The notes beneath the pieces are model-generated. The model was not told where the DNA came from and searched no databases. It saw only the letters and a list, made by a program, of their open reading frames with translations. A program made the position numbers and the translations under genes. A stretch of 14,218 nt of DNA from Dehalococcoidia bacterium (GTDB lineage Bacteria; Chloroflexota; Dehalococcoidia; Dehalococcoidales; DAOWLH01): contig DAOWLH010000071.1 in assembly GCA_030643515.1 (NCBI GenBank), positions 1-14,218 of the forward strand, in the 5' to 3' direction. Below, piece after piece: positions 1 through 7,258 of the stretch. The stretch's first letter is position 1; the number at the start of each line of letters is the position of its first letter.

Positions 1-33
1 CAGCTTTACTGCGCCATATCAAAGAGGCCTATA

Positions 34-1827
34 TTGTTAAGAAGCCACGTCTCAAGCCAGCTGAACAAAGACGCTGTCGGTACCGGGGTTACCCTGGCCG
101 GCTGGGTTGACCGCCGTCGTGACCACGGCAGCCTGATATTCATCGACCTGCGGGATAGAGACGGCATTGTACAGGTGGTCTTCAACCCGGAAAAATCCAA
201 ACCGTGCCACGACACTGCCAGCCAGATGCGAAACGAATACGTTGTTCAGGTAGGTGGTGAGGTTGGCCTGCGGCCACCAGGGACAGAAAACTCCAAACTG
301 GCTACCGGTGATATCGAAATAATCGCCGATAGCGTTCGCATACTAAACACCTCCAAAACGCCGCCCTTCTATATTAACGAAGAGGTTGAGGTAGAGGAAA
401 ACCTGCGCCTCAAATACCGCTATCTGGACCTCAGGCGGGCCCGGATGAGGGCAAACCTGACCTTGCGCCATCGAGTGGTTAAGTTTATGCACCATTTCCT
501 GGATGAAAAGGGATTCATTGAGATAGAAACACCCATCCTGATAAAGAGCACCCCGGAAGGCGCCCGTGATTACCTGGTACCCAGCCGAATCTACCCGGGC
601 AAGTTCTATGCTCTTCCCCAGTCGCCGCAGCAGCTGAAGCAGCTACTCATGGTCGCTGGCTTTGAAAAGTACTACCAGATTGCCAGGTGCTTCCGTGATG
701 AGGACACCCGGGCCGACCGCCAGCCGGAGTTCACCCAGCTTGATATTGAGATGAGCTTTGTCGACGAAGAGGATATACTGAACCTGCTCGAGGAGCTCTT
801 CAGCACACTGTTAGCAGAAATAAAGCCTGAAATGCGCCTGATAAAGCCTTTTCCCCGCCTGACTTACGCCGACGCCATGGAGCGCTATGGCAGCGACAAG
901 CCAGATTTGCGCTTCGGTATGGAACTTGCCGACATCTCTGATATTGCTGCCAGGTCCGGCTTTGCCATATTCAGCGATACCGTTGCCGGCGGCGGCAAGG
1001 TGAAGGGCTTCTGTGCCCCCGGCTGCGCCAGCTACAGCCGCCACCAGCTCGACGAGCTCAATGAACTGACGAGAAGCTTCGGCGGTCACGGGCTGGTAAC
1101 CATTTCTCTGTCAGCCGAACTCGGCAGCCTGGATGATTTGACCCTGGATATGGTCAAATCCGTAGCCGCCAAGTATCTCACCCTGGGCCAGATTAAGGAG
1201 ACAGCTATCCGCCTGGGCGCTGGTCCTGGCGACCTGCTGCTCATTGCCGCCGGCAGCAACAAACTGGTTGGCAATGTGCTGGGCAAGCTGCGGCTGGAGA
1301 TGGGACGCCGGCTTAACCTGGCGGCCACCGACCTGTCTGCCTTTGTCTTCATTGTAGACTTCCCTCTGCTGGACTGGAACGAAGACAGCAAACACTGGCA
1401 GCCGATGCACCACCCCTTTACCACCCCCAGGGAGGAAGATGAGCCTCTTTTGGATACGGCACCGGAAAAGGCTTATGGCCGGCACTACGACCTGGTGCTC
1501 AACGGCCACGAGATAGCCGGCGGTAGCATCAGGATACATACCAGTGATTTACAGAAAAAAGTCTTCCGGTTGATGGGCTACAGCGACCAGGAGGTTGAGC
1601 AACGTTTCGGGCATCTGCTGGAGGCATTTGCCTACGGTGCTCCGCCACACGGCGGTGTTGCCGCCGGCGTTGACCGCTTTGTCATGCTGCTGGCCGGAGA
1701 GGAAACAATCAGAGAGGTCATTCCATTCCCCAAGACACAGGGAGCCACCGACCTGCTCTTTGATGCCCCATCGCCAATATCCCAGGAGCAGCTGTCCGAG
1801 CTCCACCTTAGCGTAGTAGAAGAATAA
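34..1827 (+). CDS. aspS: Aspartyl-tRNA synthetase, bacterial (GAD-containing) type, probably non-discriminating
   Basis: Charges tRNA with aspartate using ATP in the cytoplasm. The 597-residue length is normal for the bacterial class IIb enzyme. Visible parts are an N-terminal OB-fold anticodon-binding domain (about 1-105, with GWVDRRRDHG at 23-32), the class II core with motif 2 (CFRDEDTRADRQ, 219-230), a GAD insertion (about 300-420) and motif 3 (GVAAGVDRF, 541-549). His31 and Gly83 match the positions that in the literature separate enzymes charging both tRNA-Asp and tRNA-Asn (His/Gly) from tRNA-Asp-specific ones (Leu at the first). This points to Asp-tRNA(Asn) formation followed by GatCAB amidation. 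The start is TTG: it gives the family N-terminus MLRSH and has AGAGG at 23-27 at good spacing. The frame is open to base 1, so an upstream start cannot be excluded. Bases 1-33 hold nothing I can assign. First gene of aspS-tig-clpP. Confidence 0.97.
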   Translation: MLRSHVSSQLNKDAVGTGVTLAGWVDRRRDHGSLIFIDLRDRDGIVQVVFNPEKSKPCHDTASQMRNEYVVQVGGEVGLRPPGTENSKLATGDIEIIADSVRILNTSKTPPFYINEEVEVEENLRLKYRYLDLRRARMRANLTLRHRVVKFMHHFLDEKGFIEIETPILIKSTPEGARDYLVPSRIYPGKFYALPQSPQQLKQLLMVAGFEKYYQIARCFRDEDTRADRQPEFTQLDIEMSFVDEEDILNLLEELFSTLLAEIKPEMRLIKPFPRLTYADAMERYGSDKPDLRFGMELADISDIAARSGFAIFSDTVAGGGKVKGFCAPGCASYSRHQLDELNELTRSFGGHGLVTISLSAELGSLDDLTLDMVKSVAAKYLTLGQIKETAIRLGAGPGDLLLIAAGSNKLVGNVLGKLRLEMGRRLNLAATDLSAFVFIVDFPLLDWNEDSKHWQPMHHPFTTPREEDEPLLDTAPEKAYGRHYDLVLNGHEIAGGSIRIHTSDLQKKVFRLMGYSDQEVEQRFGHLLEAFAYGAPPHGGVAAGVDRFVMLLAGEETIREVIPFPKTQGATDLLFDAPSPISQEQLSELHLSVVEE

Positions 1828-1847
1828 GTCCGAATATTGAGGTGATA

Positions 1848-3164
1848 ATGAAGATTTTGAGTAAAGAGATTGAGAACAGCCAAGCAATAATGACCATCGA
1901 GCTTGAATCCGCCGAGGTTGAAAAGGCACTGGACAATTCCTACAGACAGCTTAACAAAGAGACGGGGATACCCGGATTCCGCAAGGGCAAGGCACCAAGA
2001 AAAGTGCTGGAAAGCCACGTCGGCAGCGACAAACTCTTTGACAACGCCTTAAAAGAACTACTGCCCAAGGCCTGTAACGACGCCGTTGCGCAGGAGAAGC
2101 TGCAATTTATTGGCCGGCCAACCATCAAGCTGACCGGACAAGACCCGGTTACCTTTGAGGCGACATTCCCGTTACCGCCCAGGGTGAAACTGGGTGACTA
2201 CCGCAGCATTAGGATGAAACCGGAACCGGTAAAAATAAAGAAAAAGGACGTTGACGGAGTGATAGAGCGTCTGCGCCACCAGAGTGCCACCTGGGAACCG
2301 GTGAAACGTCCTGTCGAATTTAATGACCTTGTTACCATTGATGTTGACAGTGATGTTGAAGGCAAACCCCTTTATGTTGAGAAACCGGCCCAGTACAGGG
2401 TCACCGCCAACAGCTACTTCCCGGTCACAGGATTTCCAGAGCAACTGGTCGGCATGAACGCAGACGAGCAGAAAGAGTTCAAGCTTAAAATGCCGCAAAA
2501 CTACAACGATAAAGGCATAGCTGGTAAAGACATCCTCTTCAAGGTAAAGCTACTTGAGGTCAAGGTGGAGAAGTTACCCAAGCTGGATGACAGCTTCGCC
2601 AAAGGAATCACACCTGGAATCGAGAGCCTTGATTCACTAAAAGCAAGAATATCCGAAGACCTGAAAACCGGAAACGAGGAGCGAAGCAGGCTCAACCTGG
2701 AGGAGAAACTGCTTGACACTCTGATCAGTAAAAGCGAACTGGAATTCCCGCCGATATTTGTTGACAATGAAGTTGAACAAATGGTCAACCAGTACATGTA
2801 CGAGTTGACATCGCAGTGTTCCAGCGCCGAGCAATATATGGAGCTGGTTAAAAATACAGACCGGAAACGTCTGTCAGACCGCTACCGCCCGATTGCGACA
2901 AAAAGAGTATCCGTCTCTCTGGTGCTGAGCAACGTCGCCGAAGCTGAGAAGATTGAGGTCACTGATGCCGAAATTGACGCCGAGATTGAGCGGCTTACTG
3001 CCAGAGCCGGTGATAAGAAAGAAGAGCAGCGGGAGTATCTTAACGGTCCCAATAACCGCACCTCTATCAAGAATAGTCTGGCAAGTCAGCGGGCCATGCA
3101 ACGGCTTGTAGAAATAGCCGGCAAGCCTGCCAAGAAAACGAGAACGAAGAAGGAGGTAAAATAA
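1848..3164 (+). CDS. tig: Trigger factor, ribosome-associated chaperone
   Basis: Ribosome-bound peptidyl-prolyl isomerase and chaperone that receives nascent chains at the exit tunnel. With the ATG at 1848 the protein is 438 residues, normal for the family. The ribosome-docking signature GFRKGKAP lies at 43-50 in the N-terminal domain. An FKBP-like segment follows at about 150-235 (opening around [10 protein letters not shown]), then a long helical C-terminal chaperone domain, and a Lys-rich tail. Two starts are possible. GTG at 1842 lies inside the Shine-Dalgarno sequence GAGGTGAT (1839-1846), so the ATG at 1848, about 5 nt after the GAGG core, is preferred. The gene begins 20 nt after the aspS stop and its last codons carry the AGGAGGT that serves clpP. 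It is therefore expected to be co-transcribed with both neighbours. Confidence 0.96.
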   Translation: MKILSKEIENSQAIMTIELESAEVEKALDNSYRQLNKETGIPGFRKGKAPRKVLESHVGSDKLFDNALKELLPKACNDAVAQEKLQFIGRPTIKLTGQDPVTFEATFPLPPRVKLGDYRSIRMKPEPVKIKKKDVDGVIERLRHQSATWEPVKRPVEFNDLVTIDVDSDVEGKPLYVEKPAQYRVTANSYFPVTGFPEQLVGMNADEQKEFKLKMPQNYNDKGIAGKDILFKVKLLEVKVEKLPKLDDSFAKGITPGIESLDSLKARISEDLKTGNEERSRLNLEEKLLDTLISKSELEFPPIFVDNEVEQMVNQYMYELTSQCSSAEQYMELVKNTDRKRLSDRYRPIATKRVSVSLVLSNVAEAEKIEVTDAEIDAEIERLTARAGDKKEEQREYLNGPNNRTSIKNSLASQRAMQRLVEIAGKPAKKTRTKKEVK

Positions 3165-3166
3165 AT

Positions 3167-3805
3167 ATGCAACCAAGAAACGTCATTCCCATGGTAATTG
3201 AGTCCGGTGCCAGAGGGGAGCGGGCTTATGATATTTACTCACTCTTGCTCAAAGAGCGCATTATCATTCTTGGTATGCCCATCAATGACCAGGTGGCCAA
3301 TATCATCATCGCCCAGCTGCTGTTTTTAGAGAGAGAGGACCCGGAAAAGGACATCCAGCTCTATATTAATTGCCCCGGTGGTGTCATTGCTTCCGGCCTG
3401 GCCATCTATGACACCATGCAATTAATCCGCCCCGATGTGTCCACCATCTGCGTCGGTATGGCTGCCAGCATGGGCACGATACTCCTCTGCGCCGGGGCTA
3501 TCGGTAAACGCTTCACCCTGCCCAACTCCACGGTCCACCTGCACCAGGCGGTCGGCGGTGCCCAGGGACAAGCAGCCGATATTGAAATCGCCGCCCGCGA
3601 GATTATGAGGCTACAGGATATCATCCGCAGGATTCTGGCAAAGCACACCGGTCAGCCAATGGATAAGATAATCCACGATACCGACCGCGATTTCTATCTC
3701 AGCTCACCGCAGGCGGTGGAATATGGCATCGTTGACGAGATTCTAGGTCAACAACTGGAAGAGACCACCAAGAAGGTCAAGAAGGGAAAGAGGGAAAAGA
3801 AGTAA
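3167..3805 (+). CDS. clpP: ATP-dependent Clp protease proteolytic subunit
   Basis: Serine peptidase that forms the tetradecameric degradation chamber fed by a Clp ATPase. The triad is readable: Ser101 in GMAASMG, His126 in HLHQA and Asp175 in DTDRD. The spacings (25 and 74 residues) equal those of E. coli ClpP. The usual HQP after the active-site His is HQA here, and GQAAS/GLAAS is GMAAS. The 212-residue length is slightly long because of a strongly basic tail (201-212, mostly Lys/Arg), coded by a purine-only run at 3779-3802. AGGAGGT (3151-3157) inside the end of tig is a strong ribosome site 9 nt before the ATG. tig-clpP is a classic neighbourhood, but clpX does not follow: the next gene is convergent and its stop codon abuts this one. 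The ATPase partner must be encoded elsewhere. Confidence 0.96.
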   Translation: MQPRNVIPMVIESGARGERAYDIYSLLLKERIIILGMPINDQVANIIIAQLLFLEREDPEKDIQLYINCPGGVIASGLAIYDTMQLIRPDVSTICVGMAASMGTILLCAGAIGKRFTLPNSTVHLHQAVGGAQGQAADIEIAAREIMRLQDIIRRILAKHTGQPMDKIIHDTDRDFYLSSPQAVEYGIVDEILGQQLEETTKKVKKGKREKK

Positions 3806-4786
3806 TCAGAGTTGCTGGCCGTAGAGCTCATGGTAACACTGGCCAAGCTCGGCAGCCGTGGGCAGCCCCTCCCTGGCCCCCCATTTGGTCAGGGAAAAGT
3901 GAGCCGTGATATCACCCAGAAAGCCACACTGCCGGGTAGCTTCTCCTTTTAACAGGCCATAAAGAAAACCGGCGGCAAAGGCATCACCGGCCCCGGTGGT
4001 ATCCACTACAGGGGTCTTATTTTGCCCCTTGGTCTTGACGTAATAGCCTCCGGCTGCCTCTCTGATATAGCTGGTGGCGCCAGCCCTTTCCCGGTCAGGT
4101 GTTTCCTCCTCAGACCCACCACCCAGGGTAACCACAACTACTTCGCAGCCCAGCCCAAGACAGTTTTCGGCACCGGTTTTAAAATCGGCACCGGTCAGCC
4201 GCTGCATCTCCTTCTCGTTAACAAACAACACCCTGGCTCTTTTAAGTATAGGAGCCAGCGCCGCCAGCCCCCTGGCGGCATAGATTTCCCCGGGAGAGAA
4301 ACTGATGGCGACAGCCGGGTCCAGAGTGTCCATCAGGCCCAGCAGCAGCTGAAACTGGCCGTCGTTGGCAAAGGATGACAGGTGGAGCATTCTGGCCTGG
4401 TTGATATAAGCCGGCTCTATGTCACCAGCGGTCACCAGGCTGTTGGCGCCGGGCATTACATAGATGGAGCGCTTGTTCAGGCCATCGCTAAAACACAGGG
4501 TCTGGCCGGTCTTTACCCCCGGTTTTACTCTGATATGACTTGTATCAACTCCAGCTTCACGGAAACTACCAAGCAGCACCCGGCCTTTGACATCCTCACC
4601 CACGGCACCGATAAAGCCGGTTCTTATCCCCAGCCTGGCCAGACCATACACTGTATTGGCCGCCGAACCGCCGGGAAAAGAGCCCATCACTTTGACCACT
4701 GTCTCATCATCGTCAAGGAGTCGCCCTGCACCGTATATATTATCAATATTGAGCGCACCCATACCGATTACTTCAACCGAATTCAT
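3806..4786 (-). CDS. PfkB-family carbohydrate/nucleoside kinase
   Basis: Ribokinase-fold kinase expected to transfer the ATP gamma-phosphate to a sugar or nucleoside hydroxyl. Of 326 residues, the substrate-side GSFPGGSAANTVYGLARLG region is at 35-53, NEKE is at 190-193, and PfkB signature 2, DTTGAGDAFAAGF, is at 262-274, with Asp268 as the predicted catalytic base. About 25 Gly/Glu/charged residues (223-249) separate the VVVTLGGG strand from signature 2, longer than in ribokinase, so there is a family-specific loop here. The sequence does not fix the substrate; ribokinase, adenosine kinase and fructokinase relatives all fit. The ATG has GGAG about 5 nt upstream. It is the last gene of the long minus-strand operon, 24 nt after the HAD gene. 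Its TGA abuts the clpP TAA from the opposite strand, leaving no room for an intergenic terminator. Confidence 0.9.
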   Translation of the reverse strand: MNSVEVIGMGALNIDNIYGAGRLLDDDETVVKVMGSFPGGSAANTVYGLARLGIRTGFIGAVGEDVKGRVLLGSFREAGVDTSHIRVKPGVKTGQTLCFSDGLNKRSIYVMPGANSLVTAGDIEPAYINQARMLHLSSFANDGQFQLLLGLMDTLDPAVAISFSPGEIYAARGLAALAPILKRARVLFVNEKEMQRLTGADFKTGAENCLGLGCEVVVVTLGGGSEEETPDRERAGATSYIREAAGGYYVKTKGQNKTPVVDTTGAGDAFAAGFLYGLLKGEATRQCGFLGDITAHFSLTKWGAREGLPTAAELGQCYHELYGQQL

Positions 4787-4810
4787 TATTTCTCCACCCT
4801 GTCGGGATAA

Positions 4811-5797
4811 TCAGCCCAGCTTGCCGGCTTCCTCCCTGACTAGCCGCCTGATCCCCCTGTGAGGCGATATGGCATCAGCGAGCTCCTTCCTGCCAGAGAG
4901 CCCGTGGAAGTGTCCCCGGTTATCCTCACCACCGGCTTTTTCCTTTTCCCTCACCATTTCTTCGGCGGCGTGTCGGCCGCCTGTCTGCGAGGCCGCCAGC
5001 ACCGGTGCCAGGTCATTGATACCGGTTGAGGCCAGGCTCATGGTGGCGTAGGGGAGGGCGTATACGTTGGCGTTAAAGGCAATAGCCAGTCCGCCGGCAC
5101 TGTCGACGTCTTTCAGCATCCTGAAATCGGTAATGCTGTCACCAACCACCACCCACTGCGCCAGGGGTACATCATACCTTTGTGAAAACCGGTTCAAAGC
5201 GGCAACCTTACGCCGACCTCCTATTGGCTCGACCTCGGCCATAGAACTGCCCAGCCCGGTCCTGGGCAGTTCTCTCCAGAAAAAGCTATCCAGTTTTTGC
5301 TTTATTGCCTCGTCATCTCCGCTTATGGCCAGTATCTCCCGCTCCATGTTTTGCAATAGGGCAGTATCCTCTTTACATAACATCTGATGAAAGCTATCAA
5401 GCGGGAACGGGGTACAGGCGATATTATCGGCGGCTATACCCAGCCTTCGGGTGACGTTGGTGGCGTATTGCCTATATGTCGTGGTAATGCAGAAGACCTT
5501 CCAGCCCCCGTTTTTGAGCCAACTAACAAGCTCGGCAGCACCACCGGTCAGCGCCGCTCTTTCGGCCAGGCCGGCAATATCCGCCTCCGAGATGCCGTGC
5601 AGCACCAGAAAGGGCACAATAAGGGCCAGGGTATCTCCGGGCTCATAGCCCTCTCTGCCTTCAAGTGTCAGCAGGTCATCATAGCGGCTGATGACCTCAA
5701 AGACACGGCCTCCATCCGGAAAAAGCTTCATCAGGTCGTAGGCGTTATCCTGAGGTGTCAGCGGCCCCTCAAGGTCGAAGCAGATGCAGTTATCCAT
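4811..5797 (-). CDS. HAD-superfamily hydrolase with D-x-E motif, resembling archaeal EhaR-like (COG4030-type) proteins
   Basis: Predicted Mg-dependent phosphatase of the haloacid dehalogenase fold, 328 residues. Motif I is FDLEGPLTP (7-15): nucleophile Asp8 is present, but the usual general-acid Asp at +2 is Glu10. Motif II is Thr105-Thr107 after a hydrophobic strand, motif III is Lys197, and motif IV is VVVGDSITDF with Asp220 and Asp224. The D-x-EGP start and following NDNAYD-like stretch recall the archaeal family annotated as EhaR; this is from memory and untested. Residues 270-328 form a charged, His/Arg-rich tail outside the core. The ATG lies inside the end of the formyltransferase gene (8-nt overlap, ATGGATAA), with GAGGAG 8 nt upstream, so the two are probably translationally coupled. 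The tight link to a formyltransferase and a PfkB kinase suggests a shared small-molecule pathway. The substrate is unknown. Confidence 0.82.
   Translation of the reverse strand: MDNCICFDLEGPLTPQDNAYDLMKLFPDGGRVFEVISRYDDLLTLEGREGYEPGDTLALIVPFLVLHGISEADIAGLAERAALTGGAAELVSWLKNGGWKVFCITTTYRQYATNVTRRLGIAADNIACTPFPLDSFHQMLCKEDTALLQNMEREILAISGDDEAIKQKLDSFFWRELPRTGLGSSMAEVEPIGGRRKVAALNRFSQRYDVPLAQWVVVGDSITDFRMLKDVDSAGGLAIAFNANVYALPYATMSLASTGINDLAPVLAASQTGGRHAAEEMVREKEKAGGEDNRGHFHGLSGRKELADAISPHRGIRRLVREEAGKLG
5243..5273. repeat. Perfect 12-bp inverted repeat (hairpin) inside the HAD gene
   Basis: AGAACTGCCCAG (5243-5254) and CTGGGCAGTTCT (5262-5273) are exact reverse complements around a 7-base loop. 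The dyad lies in the coding sequence for residues near RELPRTGLGSS of the HAD protein. No T-run follows on either strand, so it is not an ordinary intrinsic terminator. In the minus-strand mRNA it would form a stable stem. Confidence 0.85.
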
Positions 5798-6608
5798 ACA
5801 GTCTACTCCTCACCATCTCATCTATCTCGCAGGTCAGGTCATAGCCCGGCATACGTCTCCCCGAAGAATCAACGACCCGGCCGTCTTTTATACTAACCCG
5901 ACCCTGACTGAAAGCCTTCATGGTGGCTGTTATCAGGGAAACCTCTCTTTTCAGGCCATGCTCCCGGATGATGCGGAACAGGTGATTGCTCTCACCCTGC
6001 TCTCTTTCAACCTGGTTGATGTCCTGCCCCGCTAGAGTCCGCCAGTAGCTATCAAAGGGTTCGCCGGCGATAGAGAAAGTACAGTAGCTCACCACCGGCC
6101 CCTTATCCAGCTGGGGGGTTGCCAGGTGCATCATCACTCCGGTCTGCACCGCCCTCTGCTCTATGAGCTGCCATATTACCTCCTGCCAGGTTCCGGCAGG
6201 GCCACCGGGAGCCGCCGGGTGGAGATTAACCATATCGTAGTTGGAACACATTTCCGGCCCGACTATCAACATATACCCCGCCAGCACAATAAGGTCGGGG
6301 TGGAATTCTTTTAACCGTGACATTACTTCCCGGTCATAGTCAAGCCGCCACTGAGGTAACTTTCCCGGTCTGCCGCCCGGCTTGCCGGCTTTATACTTCT
6401 GGTAGGAGAAGGAGACCAGTGGTATCCCGTAACCTTCAACCAGCCTGATAAACAAATCGCTCTCGGCTGATTCACCAGGCTCACGGCTGCAAAAAACGAA
6501 TGCGAGCTCGGCCTCAATCTCGCCCCTGGCTATGCCATCGCGGGCAGCCCGGAGAAGTTGTCTGGCTGCCTCATCCCTGCCGGTGGAAAACCAGCCGAAC
6601 TGATACAT
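5790..6608 (-). CDS. PurN/Fmt-like formyltransferase-fold protein
   Basis: Member of the formyl-transferase N-domain family (glycinamide ribonucleotide and methionyl-tRNA formyltransferases), normally using a formyl-tetrahydrofolate donor. The 272 residues hold the conserved set Asn128 and His130 (in MVNLHPA) and Asp168 (in QLDKGPVV), matching the Asn-His-Asp catalytic trio of PurN. The PurN-like N-terminal loop is altered (FSTGRDEAARQ at 7-17 instead of a Gly-Ser-Asn-rich turn). The region after His130 is PAAPGGPAGTWQEV rather than the usual PSLLP-x-Y-x-G. The end (about 208-247) resembles the PurN C-terminal helix and GRV strand, followed by about 25 extra residues. This is probably a paralogue with a different acceptor rather than PurN itself. 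It starts 2 nt after the PHP gene, with only an A/G-rich stretch as ribosome site, and overlaps the HAD gene by 8 nt. Confidence 0.85.
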   Translation of the reverse strand: MYQFGWFSTGRDEAARQLLRAARDGIARGEIEAELAFVFCSREPGESAESDLFIRLVEGYGIPLVSFSYQKYKAGKPGGRPGKLPQWRLDYDREVMSRLKEFHPDLIVLAGYMLIVGPEMCSNYDMVNLHPAAPGGPAGTWQEVIWQLIEQRAVQTGVMMHLATPQLDKGPVVSYCTFSIAGEPFDSYWRTLAGQDINQVEREQGESNHLFRIIREHGLKREVSLITATMKAFSQGRVSIKDGRVVDSSGRRMPGYDLTCEIDEMVRSRLYG

Positions 6609-6610
6609 TG

Positions 6611-7258
6611 CTAGCTAAATCTCTTTCTTATTCTACTTCCCAGGCTAACGAAATGGGTAAGCGGATTTGTCCTTTGACCGTAAATCTTTCCCTTCCCCAG
6701 GGCTTCAAGAAAGCCCTGGGGGCCATCAAACTCAGGTATTTCCACATAGGCATGGCCAATCTCCGAGAGGGTGTGGGCATCACTGCCGGCACTCTGCCTG
6801 AGACCGTGTTTCCGGGCAAAGCTCTCAGCCCCACCCTGCCCCTGGATGGGCAGGACTCTGGCGTTGAAGGTCTCGATGACGTCAACCTGGTCAACCATTT
6901 GCCCCACTACATGCCTGCCCAGGGCCGAGGGCCGGAAGCGGTCAAAGGGATGCGGTATGCACACCAGGCCTTGCTGAGCCCTGATACGGGAAATCGTGTC
7001 TTCAACCGAGAGCCCGCCGGGTATAATCTCCTTGATAAACATGCCCATAATCTCCCCTTTATGCGTCAATATCTCTTCGGCCACTATCACCTTGAATGGG
7101 GCCATATCTTGCAGCTTGAGCGCCCCCTCGGTGGTGCCGTGGTCACACACAGCCAGGCAGTTTATACCCAGCTCAAGGCAGCGAGCAATAAGCTTATCCA
7201 GTGGCGTAGTACAGTCCAATGAGTACTCAGTATGTATGTGAAGGTCGGCTTTCAGCAT
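6611..7258 (-). CDS. PHP-domain metal-dependent phosphoesterase
   Basis: Compact single-domain PHP protein of 215 residues, predicted to hydrolyse a phosphoester with a multinuclear metal centre. Expected ligands are visible: His7 and His9 (LHIHTEYS), Asp39-His40 (VCDHGTTEG), Glu61/Glu62, His66, His103 (IPHPFD), and Asp160 and His162 (GSDAH). This is the layout of the stand-alone PHP group near YciV/RNase AM and histidinol-phosphatase-like proteins. Nothing here distinguishes a nucleotide, nucleic acid or sugar-phosphate substrate. The ATG follows the efp stop directly (TGAATG, no gap), with GGAGAGGG about 10 nt upstream inside efp. The gene carries a perfect 11-bp hairpin near its 3' end (6695-6721). 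It heads the four-gene enzyme block at the distal end of the operon. Confidence 0.88.
   Translation of the reverse strand: MLKADLHIHTEYSLDCTTPLDKLIARCLELGINCLAVCDHGTTEGALKLQDMAPFKVIVAEEILTHKGEIMGMFIKEIIPGGLSVEDTISRIRAQQGLVCIPHPFDRFRPSALGRHVVGQMVDQVDVIETFNARVLPIQGQGGAESFARKHGLRQSAGSDAHTLSEIGHAYVEIPEFDGPQGFLEALGKGKIYGQRTNPLTHFVSLGSRIRKRFS
6695..6721. repeat. Perfect 11-bp inverted repeat (hairpin) inside the PHP gene
   Basis: CCCCAGGGCTT (6695-6705) and AAGCCCTGGGG (6711-6721) are exact reverse complements around a 5-base loop. The dyad lies about 90 bases before the end of the PHP gene, in codons for a normal-looking C-terminal helix (GPQGFLEALGKG). No T-run follows on either strand. It is a GC-rich stem expected to fold in the operon mRNA. 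Confidence 0.85.

Noticed and set aside
1..40. Short open frame ending in TAA at 38-40 that could be the end of an upstream gene overlapping aspS
   Set aside because: Only 12 codons are visible and they match no family I recognise, so a gene cannot be supported.
4260..4279. 8-bp inverted repeat GCCGCCAG/CTGGCGGC inside the kinase gene
   Set aside because: Dyads of this size are expected several times in GC-rich DNA of this length, and it has no terminator features.
6500..7222. 240-codon open frame on the plus strand opposite the PHP and formyltransferase genes
   Set aside because: The minus strand has two clear enzyme genes with intact motifs here. The plus-strand product has no recognisable motif and is an antisense shadow in GC-rich DNA.
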